DNA of 64,000 bases from Rhodanobacter sp. ANJX3. Its GTDB lineage: Bacteria > Pseudomonadota > Gammaproteobacteria > Xanthomonadales > Rhodanobacteraceae. This document shows positions 1 to 9,577 of the stretch, one piece after another (the stretch's first letter is position 1; each line of letters opens with the position of its first letter). Both the position numbers and the translations under genes were made by a program. The stretch is taken from positions 124,001 to 188,000 of the forward strand of contig NZ_JACHCM010000001.1 of the NCBI RefSeq assembly GCF_014200755.1. Direction: 5' to 3'. A model generated the notes under the pieces. It was not told the origin of the DNA. It made no database searches and was given only the letters and a program-made list of their open reading frames with translations.

Positions 1-1
1 G

Positions 2-427
2 GCAGAGAGCGGGCAGTACCGCGTGCAGCGCTACTGGCTGAAAGGCCCCAAGGCCGGAACGGCCGACGTGTTTGTCGACAATCTGCCCGGCTTTCCGGAC
101 AACATCAGCTTCAACGGCCGCGATCGTTTCTGGCTGGCCATCGCCGCGCCGCGCAATTCGCTGCTTGATTCGCTATCGCAGCGACCGTTGATTCGTAGAA
201 TCATCGCCAACTTGCCGGCCGCGATTCAGCCCAAACCCGCACGCCACGGGATCGTGCTGGCGTTCGGCCTGGAGGGCAAGCTGGTGGCCAACGTGCAGCA
301 TCGCGGCCAGAGTGCCTTCTGGAAAATCACCAGCGCGTGCGAGGTAGGCGAATGGCTGGTCTGTGGCTCGGTCGACGAGAACGCGCTGGCACGCATGCCG
401 TTGCACGATGTCTTTGCCGAGGATTGA
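2..427 (+). CDS. SMP-30/strictosidine synthase-like beta-propeller protein, C-terminal part
   Basis: The open frame runs in from the left edge, so the 5' end is missing and about 141 residues are visible. The text contains a hydrophilic beta-propeller signature with DNLPGFPDNI, then FWLAIAAPRN, a pattern typical of the strictosidine synthase/SMP-30 lactonase group (calcium-dependent six-bladed propellers that often hydrolyse lactones). It stops 4 bases before the MFS transporter start, so the two are probably co-transcribed. The real substrate cannot be judged from this fragment. A gluconolactonase-type esterase is the main alternative. Confidence 0.7.
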   Translation, partial: AESGQYRVQRYWLKGPKAGTADVFVDNLPGFPDNISFNGRDRFWLAIAAPRNSLLDSLSQRPLIRRIIANLPAAIQPKPARHGIVLAFGLEGKLVANVQHRGQSAFWKITSACEVGEWLVCGSVDENALARMPLHDVFAED

Positions 428-431
428 TCCG

Positions 432-1625
432 ATGTCGATAGCGACGAAGGTTCCCGCCGCGGTGGGTTCGCACAACGCCTGGTCGGTGATCGGCGCCTAC
501 GCGCTGGCGGCGTCGGCGGCGATGAGTCTGCAACTTGTCTTTGCGCCGGTCACGACGACCGCGGCCGCGCATTACGGAACCTCGGTGGAAGCCATCGGCT
601 GGCTCAGTGAAGTGTTTCCGCTGATGTATGTGCTGTTCGCGATACCCGCCGGATTTCTGCTTGATCGCCGCTTTCGATCGGGGCTGCTGCTGGGCGCCGC
701 GCTGATCGCGGGCGGAGCCGCGCTGCGGATGGTCGACGACACGTACGCCTGGGCACTGGCCGGCCAGCTGATCTGCGCGATCGGGCAGCCGCTGATTCTC
801 AACGGCGTCACCCTGGTGGCCAGCGACTATCTGGAAGAGCGTCGCCGCCCGCTCGGGCTGGCTCTGGCGATGGCCAGCATCTACGTCGGCCAGCTGGCGG
901 CGATCATGATGGGCGCGATGCTTTCCGAGCCGACGCAAACATCGCTGCTGGTTCGCTACAGCACGCTGTATGCGGTGATTGCCGCGGTGGCGCTGGCGGC
1001 AAGCCTGCGCAAGCCCGGCGCGTTCCGTTCGACCGAGCAGTCGCTGCCGGCGTGGGCTTCGCTCACATCGCTGTGGGCGGACGGTTTCATACGCACGATC
1101 ACCCTGCTGTCGTTTATCGGCATCGGCGTTTTCACCGCTCTGCTGACCTGGCTTGAGGCCATTCTCGAACCGGCTGGCGTGAGCCCTGCCGCGGCCGGAT
1201 TCATGCTCATCGGACTGATCGTGGCGGGCATCGTCGGCGTGTCGTTTTTACCGGCACTGGCGTCCCGAAAAAAGCGCGAGTTTCAGCTGCTGCTGCTGTC
1301 CGGTGCGGTCGGGGTGATCGCCATGCTGGCGCTCGTCGTGGCGCCAGGCACTTTGGTCGGGCTCATCGCGATGCCGACCTATGGCCTGTTTCTGCTGGCG
1401 GGAATGCCGGTGATTCTGGATCTGACCGAGCGCCGCGCCGGTCCTCGCGTAGGCACCGCCACCGCCCTGGTGTGGATGGCGGGCAATGCCGGCAGCCTGA
1501 TCATCGCGATGGGCGTGCAGGCATTGATCGGTCGTCCAGCATATGCGCTGATGCTGATGATCGCGTTCTCCGCCGCGACGATTCCGCTGACGTGGCGCCT
1601 ACGCCGTCAGTCGCTGGTGATGTGA
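432..1625 (+). CDS. MFS transporter
   Basis: This 397-residue protein has about twelve hydrophobic segments and the usual MFS pattern, including a loop with PAGFLLDRRFRSG after the second segment (the family's G-x-L-x-D-R-x-G-R motif in degenerate form). I chose the ATG at 432 because it directly follows the stop of the previous gene; the longer in-frame ORF from 363 would overlap that gene by 65 bases. It sits in the inner membrane. The substrate is unknown, and pairing with a lactonase-like protein suggests a small organic acid or sugar derivative. It is convergent with the next, minus-strand gene pair. Confidence 0.85.
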   Translation: MSIATKVPAAVGSHNAWSVIGAYALAASAAMSLQLVFAPVTTTAAAHYGTSVEAIGWLSEVFPLMYVLFAIPAGFLLDRRFRSGLLLGAALIAGGAALRMVDDTYAWALAGQLICAIGQPLILNGVTLVASDYLEERRRPLGLALAMASIYVGQLAAIMMGAMLSEPTQTSLLVRYSTLYAVIAAVALAASLRKPGAFRSTEQSLPAWASLTSLWADGFIRTITLLSFIGIGVFTALLTWLEAILEPAGVSPAAAGFMLIGLIVAGIVGVSFLPALASRKKREFQLLLLSGAVGVIAMLALVVAPGTLVGLIAMPTYGLFLLAGMPVILDLTERRAGPRVGTATALVWMAGNAGSLIIAMGVQALIGRPAYALMLMIAFSAATIPLTWRLRRQSLVM

Positions 1626-1666
1626 CGGGCGACGATTCGGCAAACGAGATGCTTCGGTGATGGCGA

Positions 1667-2860
1667 TCACTCGGTGAACGGCGACCACGCGTCGACGATG
1701 CGGCTGCCCTCGAATACCTGCAGCGGCCCCATCTGCAGCAGGGTGCCTTCCGACTGGTGCGGGCGCAAAAACAGAAAATCGTCGACGGCCAGCCGCTCGT
1801 CACTCGGACCGGAAAACATCGCCTGGTTGTAACTGACGCCGAAGTATTTGTTTTCCGCGACGTGAGGCGGAGACTCGATCCTGGCGCGCCAGTCGCCGCC
1901 GTAGGTGAAATACGTTTGCTGACGCTGCTTGCGTCCGGCAAACAGCAGCGTGGAGAGCCAGGGCGGGCCTGCCAACCGCGAGCCTTCGATGGCTTTCAGT
2001 ATGGGCGAGGCGATGAACACCGCCGGCTCGAAATCGCGTAGCAGCGGAAGGTCGAACATCGTGCCTTTGAGAAGGCACGACCCCGCGCTGATATCGTTGA
2101 GCGGCGATCGGTTTTGTCGATGCAAAGCCACCGTGGGGCTGCCGGAACCGTTCCAGCAGACACTCGCCGACAGCTCGGGATACACCGAACGGGCCGCCTC
2201 CTGAAACGCGCGATAGCTGCTGTTGGCGCGTTCGAAGCTGGTCGCGCTGGACTCCACCACGGCGGGCAGTTTGCCGACGAAGGCGTCGTAACCCATCAGG
2301 CCGGCAAACTCGACCTGATCGGGATGCTCGTTGATCGTCGTGAGCATGCTTGCCAGTTCGCTCGGCGTGGCGCAGCCGCCGCGATGCAGGCCCACGTCGA
2401 TTTCCACATTGATGCGCAGGCGCACGCCAAGTTCGCGCGCCAAGTCGAGATACTGCGCCAGCCGCTGCGGCGTGTCGATCAGCCACTGCAGCTGCCGCGC
2501 CGGGTCGAACGTCGTCGCACCGAGATGCGCATAGAAGTGCGCGGCGGCGGCAACCGGCATGGGCTTGCCGAGGAGCAGGTCGCTGTGCGGGAATCGTACC
2601 GCGGTCTGGCGCAGCTGCGGCTCGTGAAAAACCATCAGCGCAGACGTCTGCGTGGCCTGCATCAGCCGATCCAGCATGCTCGGTACCGGCAAGGATTTTT
2701 CCACCAGTCGCAGCGTTTTATCCGGCGCGATCCATGCCTTGAGACGCGCAGCGTTTCGCATCATGCGTGCGCGGTCCAGCACGATCACCGGCCATGCGAT
2801 GCCCGCGTCCTTCAACGCGCGCTGCAAGCCGGAAAAGTAGACGTCGTGCGCCGTCGTCAC
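1667..2860 (-). CDS. PLP-dependent alanine-racemase-fold enzyme (DSD1/D-threonine aldolase-like)
   Basis: The 397-residue protein has an N-terminal alanine racemase-type TIM barrel: VIVLDRARMMRNA near residue 25, then LRLVEKSLPVPS, where Lys55 is the expected PLP Schiff-base lysine. Later segments such as LRINVEIDVGLHRGG match the D-threonine aldolase/D-serine dehydratase-like branch. Family members act on D-hydroxy-amino acids. Its start overlaps the stop of the upstream lactone oxidase by 4 bases (ATGA), so the two genes form one translationally coupled unit. The combination of an amino-acid aldolase-like enzyme with a sugar-lactone oxidase occurs in other genomes, but I cannot name the joint pathway. 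Confidence 0.75.
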   Translation of the reverse strand: MTTAHDVYFSGLQRALKDAGIAWPVIVLDRARMMRNAARLKAWIAPDKTLRLVEKSLPVPSMLDRLMQATQTSALMVFHEPQLRQTAVRFPHSDLLLGKPMPVAAAAHFYAHLGATTFDPARQLQWLIDTPQRLAQYLDLARELGVRLRINVEIDVGLHRGGCATPSELASMLTTINEHPDQVEFAGLMGYDAFVGKLPAVVESSATSFERANSSYRAFQEAARSVYPELSASVCWNGSGSPTVALHRQNRSPLNDISAGSCLLKGTMFDLPLLRDFEPAVFIASPILKAIEGSRLAGPPWLSTLLFAGRKQRQQTYFTYGGDWRARIESPPHVAENKYFGVSYNQAMFSGPSDERLAVDDFLFLRPHQSEGTLLQMGPLQVFEGSRIVDAWSPFTE

Positions 2861-4176
2861 GCGTGCACCAGCCCGAAAATCTTTTGCAGGTACGGGTTCA
2901 GAAATTTGGCCGTCGGATCCAGTTCGGCGCGCAGCTTTAGAAACCGGCCGAAATCCGGATACATATGGAGCAGGTCCCGATGCGTCGCCGTATGCAGCTT
3001 GCCCCAGTGCGGCCGTCCGCCGTAACGCCTGAGAATCGGTTCCACGGCGGCGAACAGCGGGCGGTAATCCTGTTTGTAATACTGATGTACGGCGATCGAG
3101 GCGCGGCCGCCTCCCTGAAAGGGACTGAGCCAGTGCGAGTCGCCCGCCACGAAACGAAATTCGATCGGGAAAAAGCCTGCGGTTCGGCTGTTCACGGACA
3201 CATGGCAGGCTTCATCCAGTGCCTCGGCACTGACGTCTGCCGGCACGTGATATTCCATTTCGTTGAACGGCACATGCCGTTCGCTGGGGTAGATGCGCCA
3301 GGAATCCCCGATGCGCAAGGTCGGACTGACGAATCGGCCGACCAGCTTCTGCAGCGGTGCCGTCAGCGATGGCCACATGCGCGTCAGCTCGCTGCACAGG
3401 CGCAGCAGTCCATCGGCAGCATCGCCGCCTTTTTTTTGCATCTGCGGCGGCTCGTCGGTGATGTCGAGCGTCTTGACGATGGCTTGACGGCTATACGGAA
3501 AAGCCCAGAGTTCAAAGCTGCGATGTTCATGCTTCCAGCGTTGCAGATCGCCAAGAACGGTATCGAGCGGCACCACGTCCACGCGCTCGCGCAGACGAAA
3601 GGGCGCGACGTTCTGCAGGGTAACTTGCGAGATCACGCCCAGCGCGCCGAGCGATACGGCTGCCGCATGAAACACGTCGGCGTCGCGCTGCGGACTCGTG
3701 CTGAGCACGCTTCCATCGGCAGTCACAAGACGCAGTTCGGTGACACCCGCGGCAATGCAGGGCAGGCCCATTCCCGTTCCGTGCGTCGCCGTGGAGATCA
3801 CGCCACCAAGGCTTTGTCGATCGATATCGCCCATGTTGGGCAACGCCTGACCGACGGACTGCAGCAGCGGACCACAGTCGAACAGCCGCGTGCCGGCCCA
3901 CAGTTTGGCCTGGTGCGATACCGTGTCGTGCGCCACCAGTCCGGACAACCGGTCCAGCGAGATCATGCAGTCGTCGGTGGCGGCCAGCGGTGTAAAGGAG
4001 TGGCCCGCACCGACCACACGGACACGAGCCTGCTGCTGCACGAGCAGCGAGAGTTCGGCTTCCGACGACGGCATCGCGCGCAGCGATGGATGCGCGACCT
4101 GCGAGCCCGACCAGTTTTTCCACGGCGTCCCGAGGCTTCGCGTGTCCCGCGCCGATGTTTTGATGGTAGTCAACAA
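2857..4176 (-). CDS. FAD-dependent sugar-1,4-lactone oxidase (D-arabinono-/L-gulono-lactone oxidase family)
   Basis: The 439-residue protein carries an N-terminal FAD-binding (PCMH) domain with RVRVVGAGHSFTPLA at about residues 51-65; the His in GAGHS is where relatives attach FAD covalently. The C-terminal ALO domain has the RPHWGKLH motif, and the protein ends in FLNPYLQKIFG as this family does. Relatives oxidise aldonolactones or alditols with O2 or another acceptor. It is the first gene of a two-gene operon with the PLP enzyme. The MITE-like element lies 84 bases upstream, between it and the AraC gene, and may contribute promoter or terminator function. Confidence 0.85.
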   Translation of the reverse strand: MLTTIKTSARDTRSLGTPWKNWSGSQVAHPSLRAMPSSEAELSLLVQQQARVRVVGAGHSFTPLAATDDCMISLDRLSGLVAHDTVSHQAKLWAGTRLFDCGPLLQSVGQALPNMGDIDRQSLGGVISTATHGTGMGLPCIAAGVTELRLVTADGSVLSTSPQRDADVFHAAAVSLGALGVISQVTLQNVAPFRLRERVDVVPLDTVLGDLQRWKHEHRSFELWAFPYSRQAIVKTLDITDEPPQMQKKGGDAADGLLRLCSELTRMWPSLTAPLQKLVGRFVSPTLRIGDSWRIYPSERHVPFNEMEYHVPADVSAEALDEACHVSVNSRTAGFFPIEFRFVAGDSHWLSPFQGGGRASIAVHQYYKQDYRPLFAAVEPILRRYGGRPHWGKLHTATHRDLLHMYPDFGRFLKLRAELDPTAKFLNPYLQKIFGLVHA

Positions 4177-4260
4177 GAGCCTTATTCCCGAGCCTCGACG
4201 TTGGCTTTAGTCTCACCGTCGGCGCGGATCAGGCATAGGGTCCGGCGAGGCCAAATCTAA

Positions 4261-4428
4261 GAGCCTGTTCACGCTCTCCCCGTACCTCGCAACCCTGCGG
4301 GCCGGGTCTGTTTGCCCGCATTCCTGCGTCATCACTCGGTCGTGGACCGACGTCAACTCACTCGTTCTTCCCTGGCCTGCGCGCAAACAGCTCCCGGCGC
4401 GGGGCGCAGAGAGAGCGTGAACAGGCTC
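4261..4428. mobile_element. MITE-like element with 18-bp terminal inverted repeats and TAA target duplication
   Basis: The left end, GAGCCTGTTCACGCTCTC (4261-4278), is the exact reverse complement of the right end (4411-4428). The element is flanked by TAA at 4258-4260 and again at 4429-4431, as expected of a 3-bp target duplication. The 132-bp interior codes for nothing. A short non-coding body with transposon-type ends is the definition of a MITE; a TNA duplication and GAGCCTGTT-like ends recall IS1031-group IS5-family elements, but no transposase is present. Insertion placed the element's last base into the stop codon of the AraC gene. Confidence 0.75.
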
Positions 4429-5507
4429 TAACGCGTAGTGCCGGCGCGGTGGCGCAGCATGCCTGGAACCTGACCCTGCCAGCGCTTGAATGCGCGGCGA
4501 AAGGCGCGCGCGTCGCTGAAGCCCAGCCGCTGGCTGATGGCCGCCACGGACAAGGTTTGCGAGTTCAACAATTCCAGCGCCACGCGCGCGCGCGCGCGAT
4601 CGCTCAGCTCGCGAAACGATGTGCCTGCTTCTTCCAGGCGACGTCGCAGCGTCCGCACGCTCAGGTCCAGCACCTGGGCTGTCTTGGTGATGCTAAAGGC
4701 GACACGATCCTCCCGGATCAGCAGCGCCTCCACGGTTTTGGCAATGTCGGCAGGGACGGCGGCGGCGTCGGCACGTCGCTTGATCAAATCCGCCAGTTCG
4801 GCGGCCATCACCGAGGAGGCGCCTGGAAGCGTCGCATCGAGCCACCGTCGGTCGATGAATACGCGGTTCTGTCGGCAGTTGAAGGACATCGGGCAGGCGA
4901 ACAGCGCCTGATAGCGCTCGACGTAAGCGGGAGGCGGGTAGGCGAACTCGATGCGGGCCACGGAAAAATCCGCGCCCAGCAGTGCACGCGCCACCATCAG
5001 GGCGCTGGCAAACATTTCTTCCACCAGAAACGGCTGCAGACTGGCATCCAGAATGCGCGGCTCGCCGATCAGCACGGCGAAACCGTCCTTGTTGTTCAAG
5101 ACCAGATGCTGCGTGACCAGACTGCCGTTCTGGTTTTGATCGAGCATGGCCAGCGCAGCCGCCTCGCCAAAGGTACGCTGGACGGGTATGGCCACCCCGG
5201 TCAGACCGAAGTCGCTGAGCTTTTGCGACTGTCCCAGTTCCAGTCCGAGGTCCGGCCGCCCGGTGAGGCGTATGGCGCGGCGTATCATTCGCCATGCCTG
5301 CCGATTGGAGGCCAGCATGCCCATCGTGAGGTCGTGGCTGTTGAAGGGCATGCCTTCGCACAGTCGCTCGGGCTCGACGCCCAGCGTGGCCACGAGGCCC
5401 ATCAGTGCAACCAGCGTGTAAGGCGATATTTCAGGGACAAGCTGCCGAACTTCCAGCTTTCTGCGCGGCATCTTCGAATCCGTATTGGCCGAATTAGTCC
5501 CCACCAT
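4428..5507 (-). CDS. AraC-family transcriptional regulator with arabinose-binding-type N-terminal domain
   Basis: The 359-residue regulator has an N-terminal ligand domain of the 'Arabinose_bd' class (about residues 25-210) and a C-terminal double helix-turn-helix with FSITKTAQVLDLSVRTLRRR and SVAAISQRLGFSDARAFRRA. It is divergent from the TBDR-ALDH-SDR group that starts at 5622, with only 114 bases between, so that group is its likely target. Relatives sense fatty-acid-like or aromatic ligands. The stop codon TAG is formed by two bases of the TAA duplication plus the terminal base of the MITE-like element, so the last residues may differ from the ancestral protein. Confidence 0.85.
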   Translation of the reverse strand: MVGTNSANTDSKMPRRKLEVRQLVPEISPYTLVALMGLVATLGVEPERLCEGMPFNSHDLTMGMLASNRQAWRMIRRAIRLTGRPDLGLELGQSQKLSDFGLTGVAIPVQRTFGEAAALAMLDQNQNGSLVTQHLVLNNKDGFAVLIGEPRILDASLQPFLVEEMFASALMVARALLGADFSVARIEFAYPPPAYVERYQALFACPMSFNCRQNRVFIDRRWLDATLPGASSVMAAELADLIKRRADAAAVPADIAKTVEALLIREDRVAFSITKTAQVLDLSVRTLRRRLEEAGTSFRELSDRARARVALELLNSQTLSVAAISQRLGFSDARAFRRAFKRWQGQVPGMLRHRAGTTR

Positions 5508-5621
5508 AGAACAGCGCTTCGCGTCAGTCTATGGCGGTGGATGTGGATGGGCCGAATGTACAACGAAGGATTGGGGAGTTGTGCCATCGGCGTTGGCGCT
5601 TCATTCGATGGGGATCGAACA

Positions 5622-8105
5622 ATGTCAGAGTCTAATAATCGTCTTGCTGCATGCCTTCGTTTTGCACTGAGTGGTGGCGTCGTTCTTTATGGCGCCATCG
5701 GCACATGCGCATTGGCGCAGACGACGCCCGTTGAAACCGCGTCGGATAGCCCGCCAAATGCCAAGGCATCGCCGGTGCCCAAGGTCGCGGACGCGAAATC
5801 GCTGGGCAACGTCACTGTCACGGCGCAAAGCCGTACGCAGGAAGTACAGGACGTGCCGATCGCGATGCAGATCGTCACCAGCAAGCAGATCAACGCGATC
5901 GAGGCGACCGATCTGAGCAAGATGAACGGCTATATTCCCGGGCTGTACATCAATGCCGAGCAGCCCACGCAGCCGGAATATTCGCTGCGCGGCATCGCCG
6001 TGACCGACGTCGGCATCGGCACGGATTCACCCATCGGCATTTACGAGGACGGCGTCTACACCGGTAAAACCGGTGGCGCTCTGCTGGTCTTCAACGATGT
6101 GCAACGCGTCGAAGTGCTGAAGGGGCCACAAGGCACACTGCTAGGTCGCAACAGCGCCGCTGGCGCCATTTCCGTGGTGACCAACGAACCCACCGATACC
6201 TTCGGCGGCCAGATACGCGAGCGCTTGGGCAATGACGGGCTGCACTACACCGACGGCTTTTTGAACCTGCCGATCTCCAAGGATGTGGCCGGTCGAATCA
6301 CCTTCGTCGATAACCAGAGCAACGGCTGGCTGCGCGACGCGGCGACCGGTCAGCACTATGAAAAGAACGACGACTGGGGCATACGCGGGCAGCTGCGCTG
6401 GAACGTGCCCGACGGCACCGAAGTGCGGCTGGTCTACGAGCACGAAAAATTGAATCAGCCGGCGCGACCGGCCATCGGCATTGTGCCGATACCCGCATCG
6501 CCCGGGCTGCCGACGTTTCCGCCGGACCCGAATACCTACCTCGATCCGCGCAAGACACCCTTGTACAACGACGTCGTCGGCGGCGCGCTGGAGAAGCGCA
6601 GCTTCGACGGCACCAGCCTTTTCGTGAATCACGATTTTGCGTTCGGTTCGCTCAGTGCCATCACGGCTTATCGGCATTTCTCCACGTTCAACCGCGAGGA
6701 TGGTGACGGCACCAATCAGCCGGAGCTCTACGTCGACGACGTCAATATCGAGAAGAACACCAGCTGGGAGCAGGAGCTGAAACTCTCCGGTCAAACCAGT
6801 GTGGCCGACTGGGTGGCGGGGATCAGCTACTACCACGACAACGCCAGCCAGGCGACGCCACTGGACTTCACCACCACCAGCATCGACACGCTGATCAAGC
6901 ACGTATCGCCGGTGCAGGGTTCGCCGGACGGATCGCTGTACGGTTTTCTGAGCCAGGTGCTTCCGGCCTTCGGCATACCCGCCAACTTTCTCGGCGACCC
7001 GTGGCAGGAGACCATGTACAACAAGGGCACGTCGACCGCTCGAGCGGCCTACGGCGACGTCATCTGGCACCTCACCGATACGCTCAACCTCACCACCGGC
7101 GTGCGCTTCACGCGGGACCAGAAAGACTTCAGCTGGTACAACCCCACGCGCACGGCGACCGCGCTCGATGCCACGCTCAACGAGCCGGCTGTTGCCGCAT
7201 TTCTCAACGCGGTGGGCGTGCCCTTGTCGACCTTCCAGCAGAACCTCGAATTCAACAGTCCCGCCGCGACGCAGGCGCCGCTGAGAGTGAGCAACAGCTG
7301 GACCGATACCAGCCCGCGTGTGCTGCTCGATTACAAGATCAGCCCCGACATCATGGTCTACGGGTCCGTCTCCAAGGGTTACGAGGCCGGTGGTTACAAC
7401 GGTCAGCTGCCCGCATCCCACTATGAGCCGGAAACAGTGTGGAACTACGAGACCGGCATCAAAGCGTATTTCCCGGCGTCGCGCCTGCTGTTGGATGCGT
7501 CGGTGTACCACTACCGCTACGACAACCTGCAGTCGTTGACACTGGAGGCGAACGGCAACGGCGCGCTGCCGCTCTACGTGGTGACCACGAGCAATCAGGT
7601 GGCGACCGGCCTGGATGCCGAGGTGCACTGGCAGGCCACGGACGCGCTGCAGCTCAATTTCACGTCGGCGTATATCGACTCGACTTACCAGCACTACATC
7701 GCACCCGATGGCACCAATATTTCCAACCAGCCCACGGGCGAACCGCTGTGGACGGTGGCCGGTGGCTTCGACTACACCTGGCACGACATCTACGGCGGCA
7801 ATGTAGTGGCTACCGTGCAGGATGCCTATCGCGGAAAAACCCGCTGCAACAGCGACTCGGTGGCGCAGGCGCAGTGTCTGGTCACGCCGGCGTTCAAGTT
7901 AGGTACCGCGCAGAACCGCACCGACGTGCGGGTGGCCTGGTCGGCGCCGAAGCAGCCGTGGGCTTTTGCCGCTTTCGCGACGAACATTTTCGACAAGCGC
8001 TACGTGAGCCAGATCAACAACCTCACGGCAACCACGCTGGGAACGCCGTTCGCTTCGATCACGCCGCCACGCATGTTCGGTGTCGAGGCGAGCTACAGCT
8101 TTTGA
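5622..8105 (+). CDS. TonB-dependent outer-membrane receptor
   Basis: The 827-residue protein has a signal peptide (about residues 1-33, ending CALAQ), then the plug: VTVTAQSRTQEVQDVPIAM, LRGIAVTDVG and VEVLKGPQGTLLGRNSAAG. A long beta-barrel ends in the terminal Phe motif GVEASYSF. The start at 5622 (MSESNN) is chosen because it gives a proper signal peptide; the open frame extends to 4449 but that extension only shadows the AraC gene. The receptor belongs to the FecA-like class without an N-terminal signalling domain. Its neighbours, an aldehyde dehydrogenase and an SDR, suggest import of an aromatic, terpenoid or lipid-like alcohol or aldehyde rather than iron. Confidence 0.9.
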   Translation: MSESNNRLAACLRFALSGGVVLYGAIGTCALAQTTPVETASDSPPNAKASPVPKVADAKSLGNVTVTAQSRTQEVQDVPIAMQIVTSKQINAIEATDLSKMNGYIPGLYINAEQPTQPEYSLRGIAVTDVGIGTDSPIGIYEDGVYTGKTGGALLVFNDVQRVEVLKGPQGTLLGRNSAAGAISVVTNEPTDTFGGQIRERLGNDGLHYTDGFLNLPISKDVAGRITFVDNQSNGWLRDAATGQHYEKNDDWGIRGQLRWNVPDGTEVRLVYEHEKLNQPARPAIGIVPIPASPGLPTFPPDPNTYLDPRKTPLYNDVVGGALEKRSFDGTSLFVNHDFAFGSLSAITAYRHFSTFNREDGDGTNQPELYVDDVNIEKNTSWEQELKLSGQTSVADWVAGISYYHDNASQATPLDFTTTSIDTLIKHVSPVQGSPDGSLYGFLSQVLPAFGIPANFLGDPWQETMYNKGTSTARAAYGDVIWHLTDTLNLTTGVRFTRDQKDFSWYNPTRTATALDATLNEPAVAAFLNAVGVPLSTFQQNLEFNSPAATQAPLRVSNSWTDTSPRVLLDYKISPDIMVYGSVSKGYEAGGYNGQLPASHYEPETVWNYETGIKAYFPASRLLLDASVYHYRYDNLQSLTLEANGNGALPLYVVTTSNQVATGLDAEVHWQATDALQLNFTSAYIDSTYQHYIAPDGTNISNQPTGEPLWTVAGGFDYTWHDIYGGNVVATVQDAYRGKTRCNSDSVAQAQCLVTPAFKLGTAQNRTDVRVAWSAPKQPWAFAAFATNIFDKRYVSQINNLTATTLGTPFASITPPRMFGVEASYSF

Positions 8106-8139
8106 ACGTGGCCGCCTCGTCGTTTTTCATGGAACGTCA

Positions 8140-9564
8140 ATGAACCTTCGAGCAGATACGGACGCCCTGGCGCTGGACCAGACCTTTCAGTCGTTGCGTC
8201 GCGCATGGATGGCTCATCGTCCCTCGCATGAGCAACGAAGAGTCGATCTGAATCGACTGCGATCGGCTCTCAAGGCACGACTCGAATCGATGGCCCAGGC
8301 CGTGTCGGCGGACTTCGGCCATCGCTCGCGTCACGAGACCTTGCTTGGCGAAGGCATGACCGTGCTGGCCGAGATCGATCACATGCTGGCGCACCTTCGT
8401 CGCTGGATGCGCCCGCAGCGTCGATCGGTGGGCTGGCGGCTGTGGCCGGCCAGAGCGCAGGTGCGCTACGTGGCGCTCGGCGTGGTCGGCGTTATCGCAC
8501 CGTGGAACTATCCGATCAGTCTTGCGCTGATTCCGCTGGCGACTGCCATCGCCGCGGGCAACCATGTCTTTCTCAAGCCGTCCGAACATACGCCGTACGC
8601 CAGCGATTTTCTTCGCGAACTGCTCACTGCCGTTTTTCCAGCCGATCGTGTGGCGCTGGCGTTGGGCGGGGCGGAGGTCGGAAACGCCTTTGCCAAGCTG
8701 CCCTTCGACCATCTGCTGTTTACCGGGTCGACGGCGGTGGGACGCAAGGTGATGCTGGCCGCGGCGGCGAATCTTACCCCGGTGACCCTCGAACTCGGTG
8801 GAAAATCTCCGGTCATCGTCGGCCGCGACGTGGATGTGTCCAGGGCCGCCAACCGGCTGGTGACCGGCAAGTTCTACAACGCCGGACAGACCTGCGTCGC
8901 GCCAGATTACGTGCTGGTGCATGAGAGCAGGCGCGATGATTTGCTGGAAGCGATCGCGGACGAAGTCGCAAAGCGCTATCGCGTCATCGATGACAATGTC
9001 GACTACACGCGGGTGATCAATGCCGGCCAGTTCGAGCGTTTGTGCGGCTATCTGGCCGAAGCAAGGCAAAGGGGTTTGACGGTTCGGACGCTGGTCGAAC
9101 CGCGTGATTCTGATCGGGCGGCCCGCGATCGCGTGTTGCCGCCGACGCTGGTACTCGACCCCGACGACGATGCGCTGATCATGCGAGAGGAAATCTTCGG
9201 TCCGATTCTCGCCATCAAAACCTATCGAGACATCGAGCAGGCGATCGACTACATCAACCGGCACGATCGTCCTCTGGCGCTGTATATCTTCAGCCGCGAC
9301 AAAGCGGAAATAGAGCGCGTGCTGGAAAATATCGTGGCCGGTGGGGTAAGCGTCAATGAAACGCTGTTGCACAACGTGGTGAGCGATCTTCCCTTCGGTG
9401 GCGTGGGTGCAAGCGGCATAGGGCATTATCACGGGTTGGAAGGATTCAAAACCTTCAGCAAGGCCATGCCGGTTCTTACACAGGCCGCGTGGCCGATCAG
9501 CGACCGCATCAAGCCGCCTTACGGGAAATTGGCCGACTTCGTCGTCAAGGCGCTGGTTCGCTAG
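8140..9564 (+). CDS. Aldehyde dehydrogenase, coniferyl-aldehyde dehydrogenase type
   Basis: The 474-residue enzyme shows the NAD(P)+-dependent ALDH fold: GVIAPWNYP near residue 117, LKPSEHTP, FTGSTAVGR, LELGGKSP with general base Glu218, and GQTCVAPDY with catalytic Cys252. The short N-terminus and C-terminal SDLPFGGVGASGIG followed by a hydrophobic tail match coniferyl aldehyde dehydrogenases (CalB group) and fatty-aldehyde dehydrogenases. I prefer the ATG at 8140 over 8080, which lies inside the receptor gene. It is the second gene of the receptor-ALDH-SDR unit. Confidence 0.85.
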   Translation: MNLRADTDALALDQTFQSLRRAWMAHRPSHEQRRVDLNRLRSALKARLESMAQAVSADFGHRSRHETLLGEGMTVLAEIDHMLAHLRRWMRPQRRSVGWRLWPARAQVRYVALGVVGVIAPWNYPISLALIPLATAIAAGNHVFLKPSEHTPYASDFLRELLTAVFPADRVALALGGAEVGNAFAKLPFDHLLFTGSTAVGRKVMLAAAANLTPVTLELGGKSPVIVGRDVDVSRAANRLVTGKFYNAGQTCVAPDYVLVHESRRDDLLEAIADEVAKRYRVIDDNVDYTRVINAGQFERLCGYLAEARQRGLTVRTLVEPRDSDRAARDRVLPPTLVLDPDDDALIMREEIFGPILAIKTYRDIEQAIDYINRHDRPLALYIFSRDKAEIERVLENIVAGGVSVNETLLHNVVSDLPFGGVGASGIGHYHGLEGFKTFSKAMPVLTQAAWPISDRIKPPYGKLADFVVKALVR

Positions 9565-9577
9565 CAAGGCCATCGCC

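Noticed and set aside
4449..5621. In-frame upstream extension of the TBDR to 1218 residues
   Set aside because: It overlaps the AraC gene on the other strand for its whole length, has no TBDR-like text and would bury the signal peptide.
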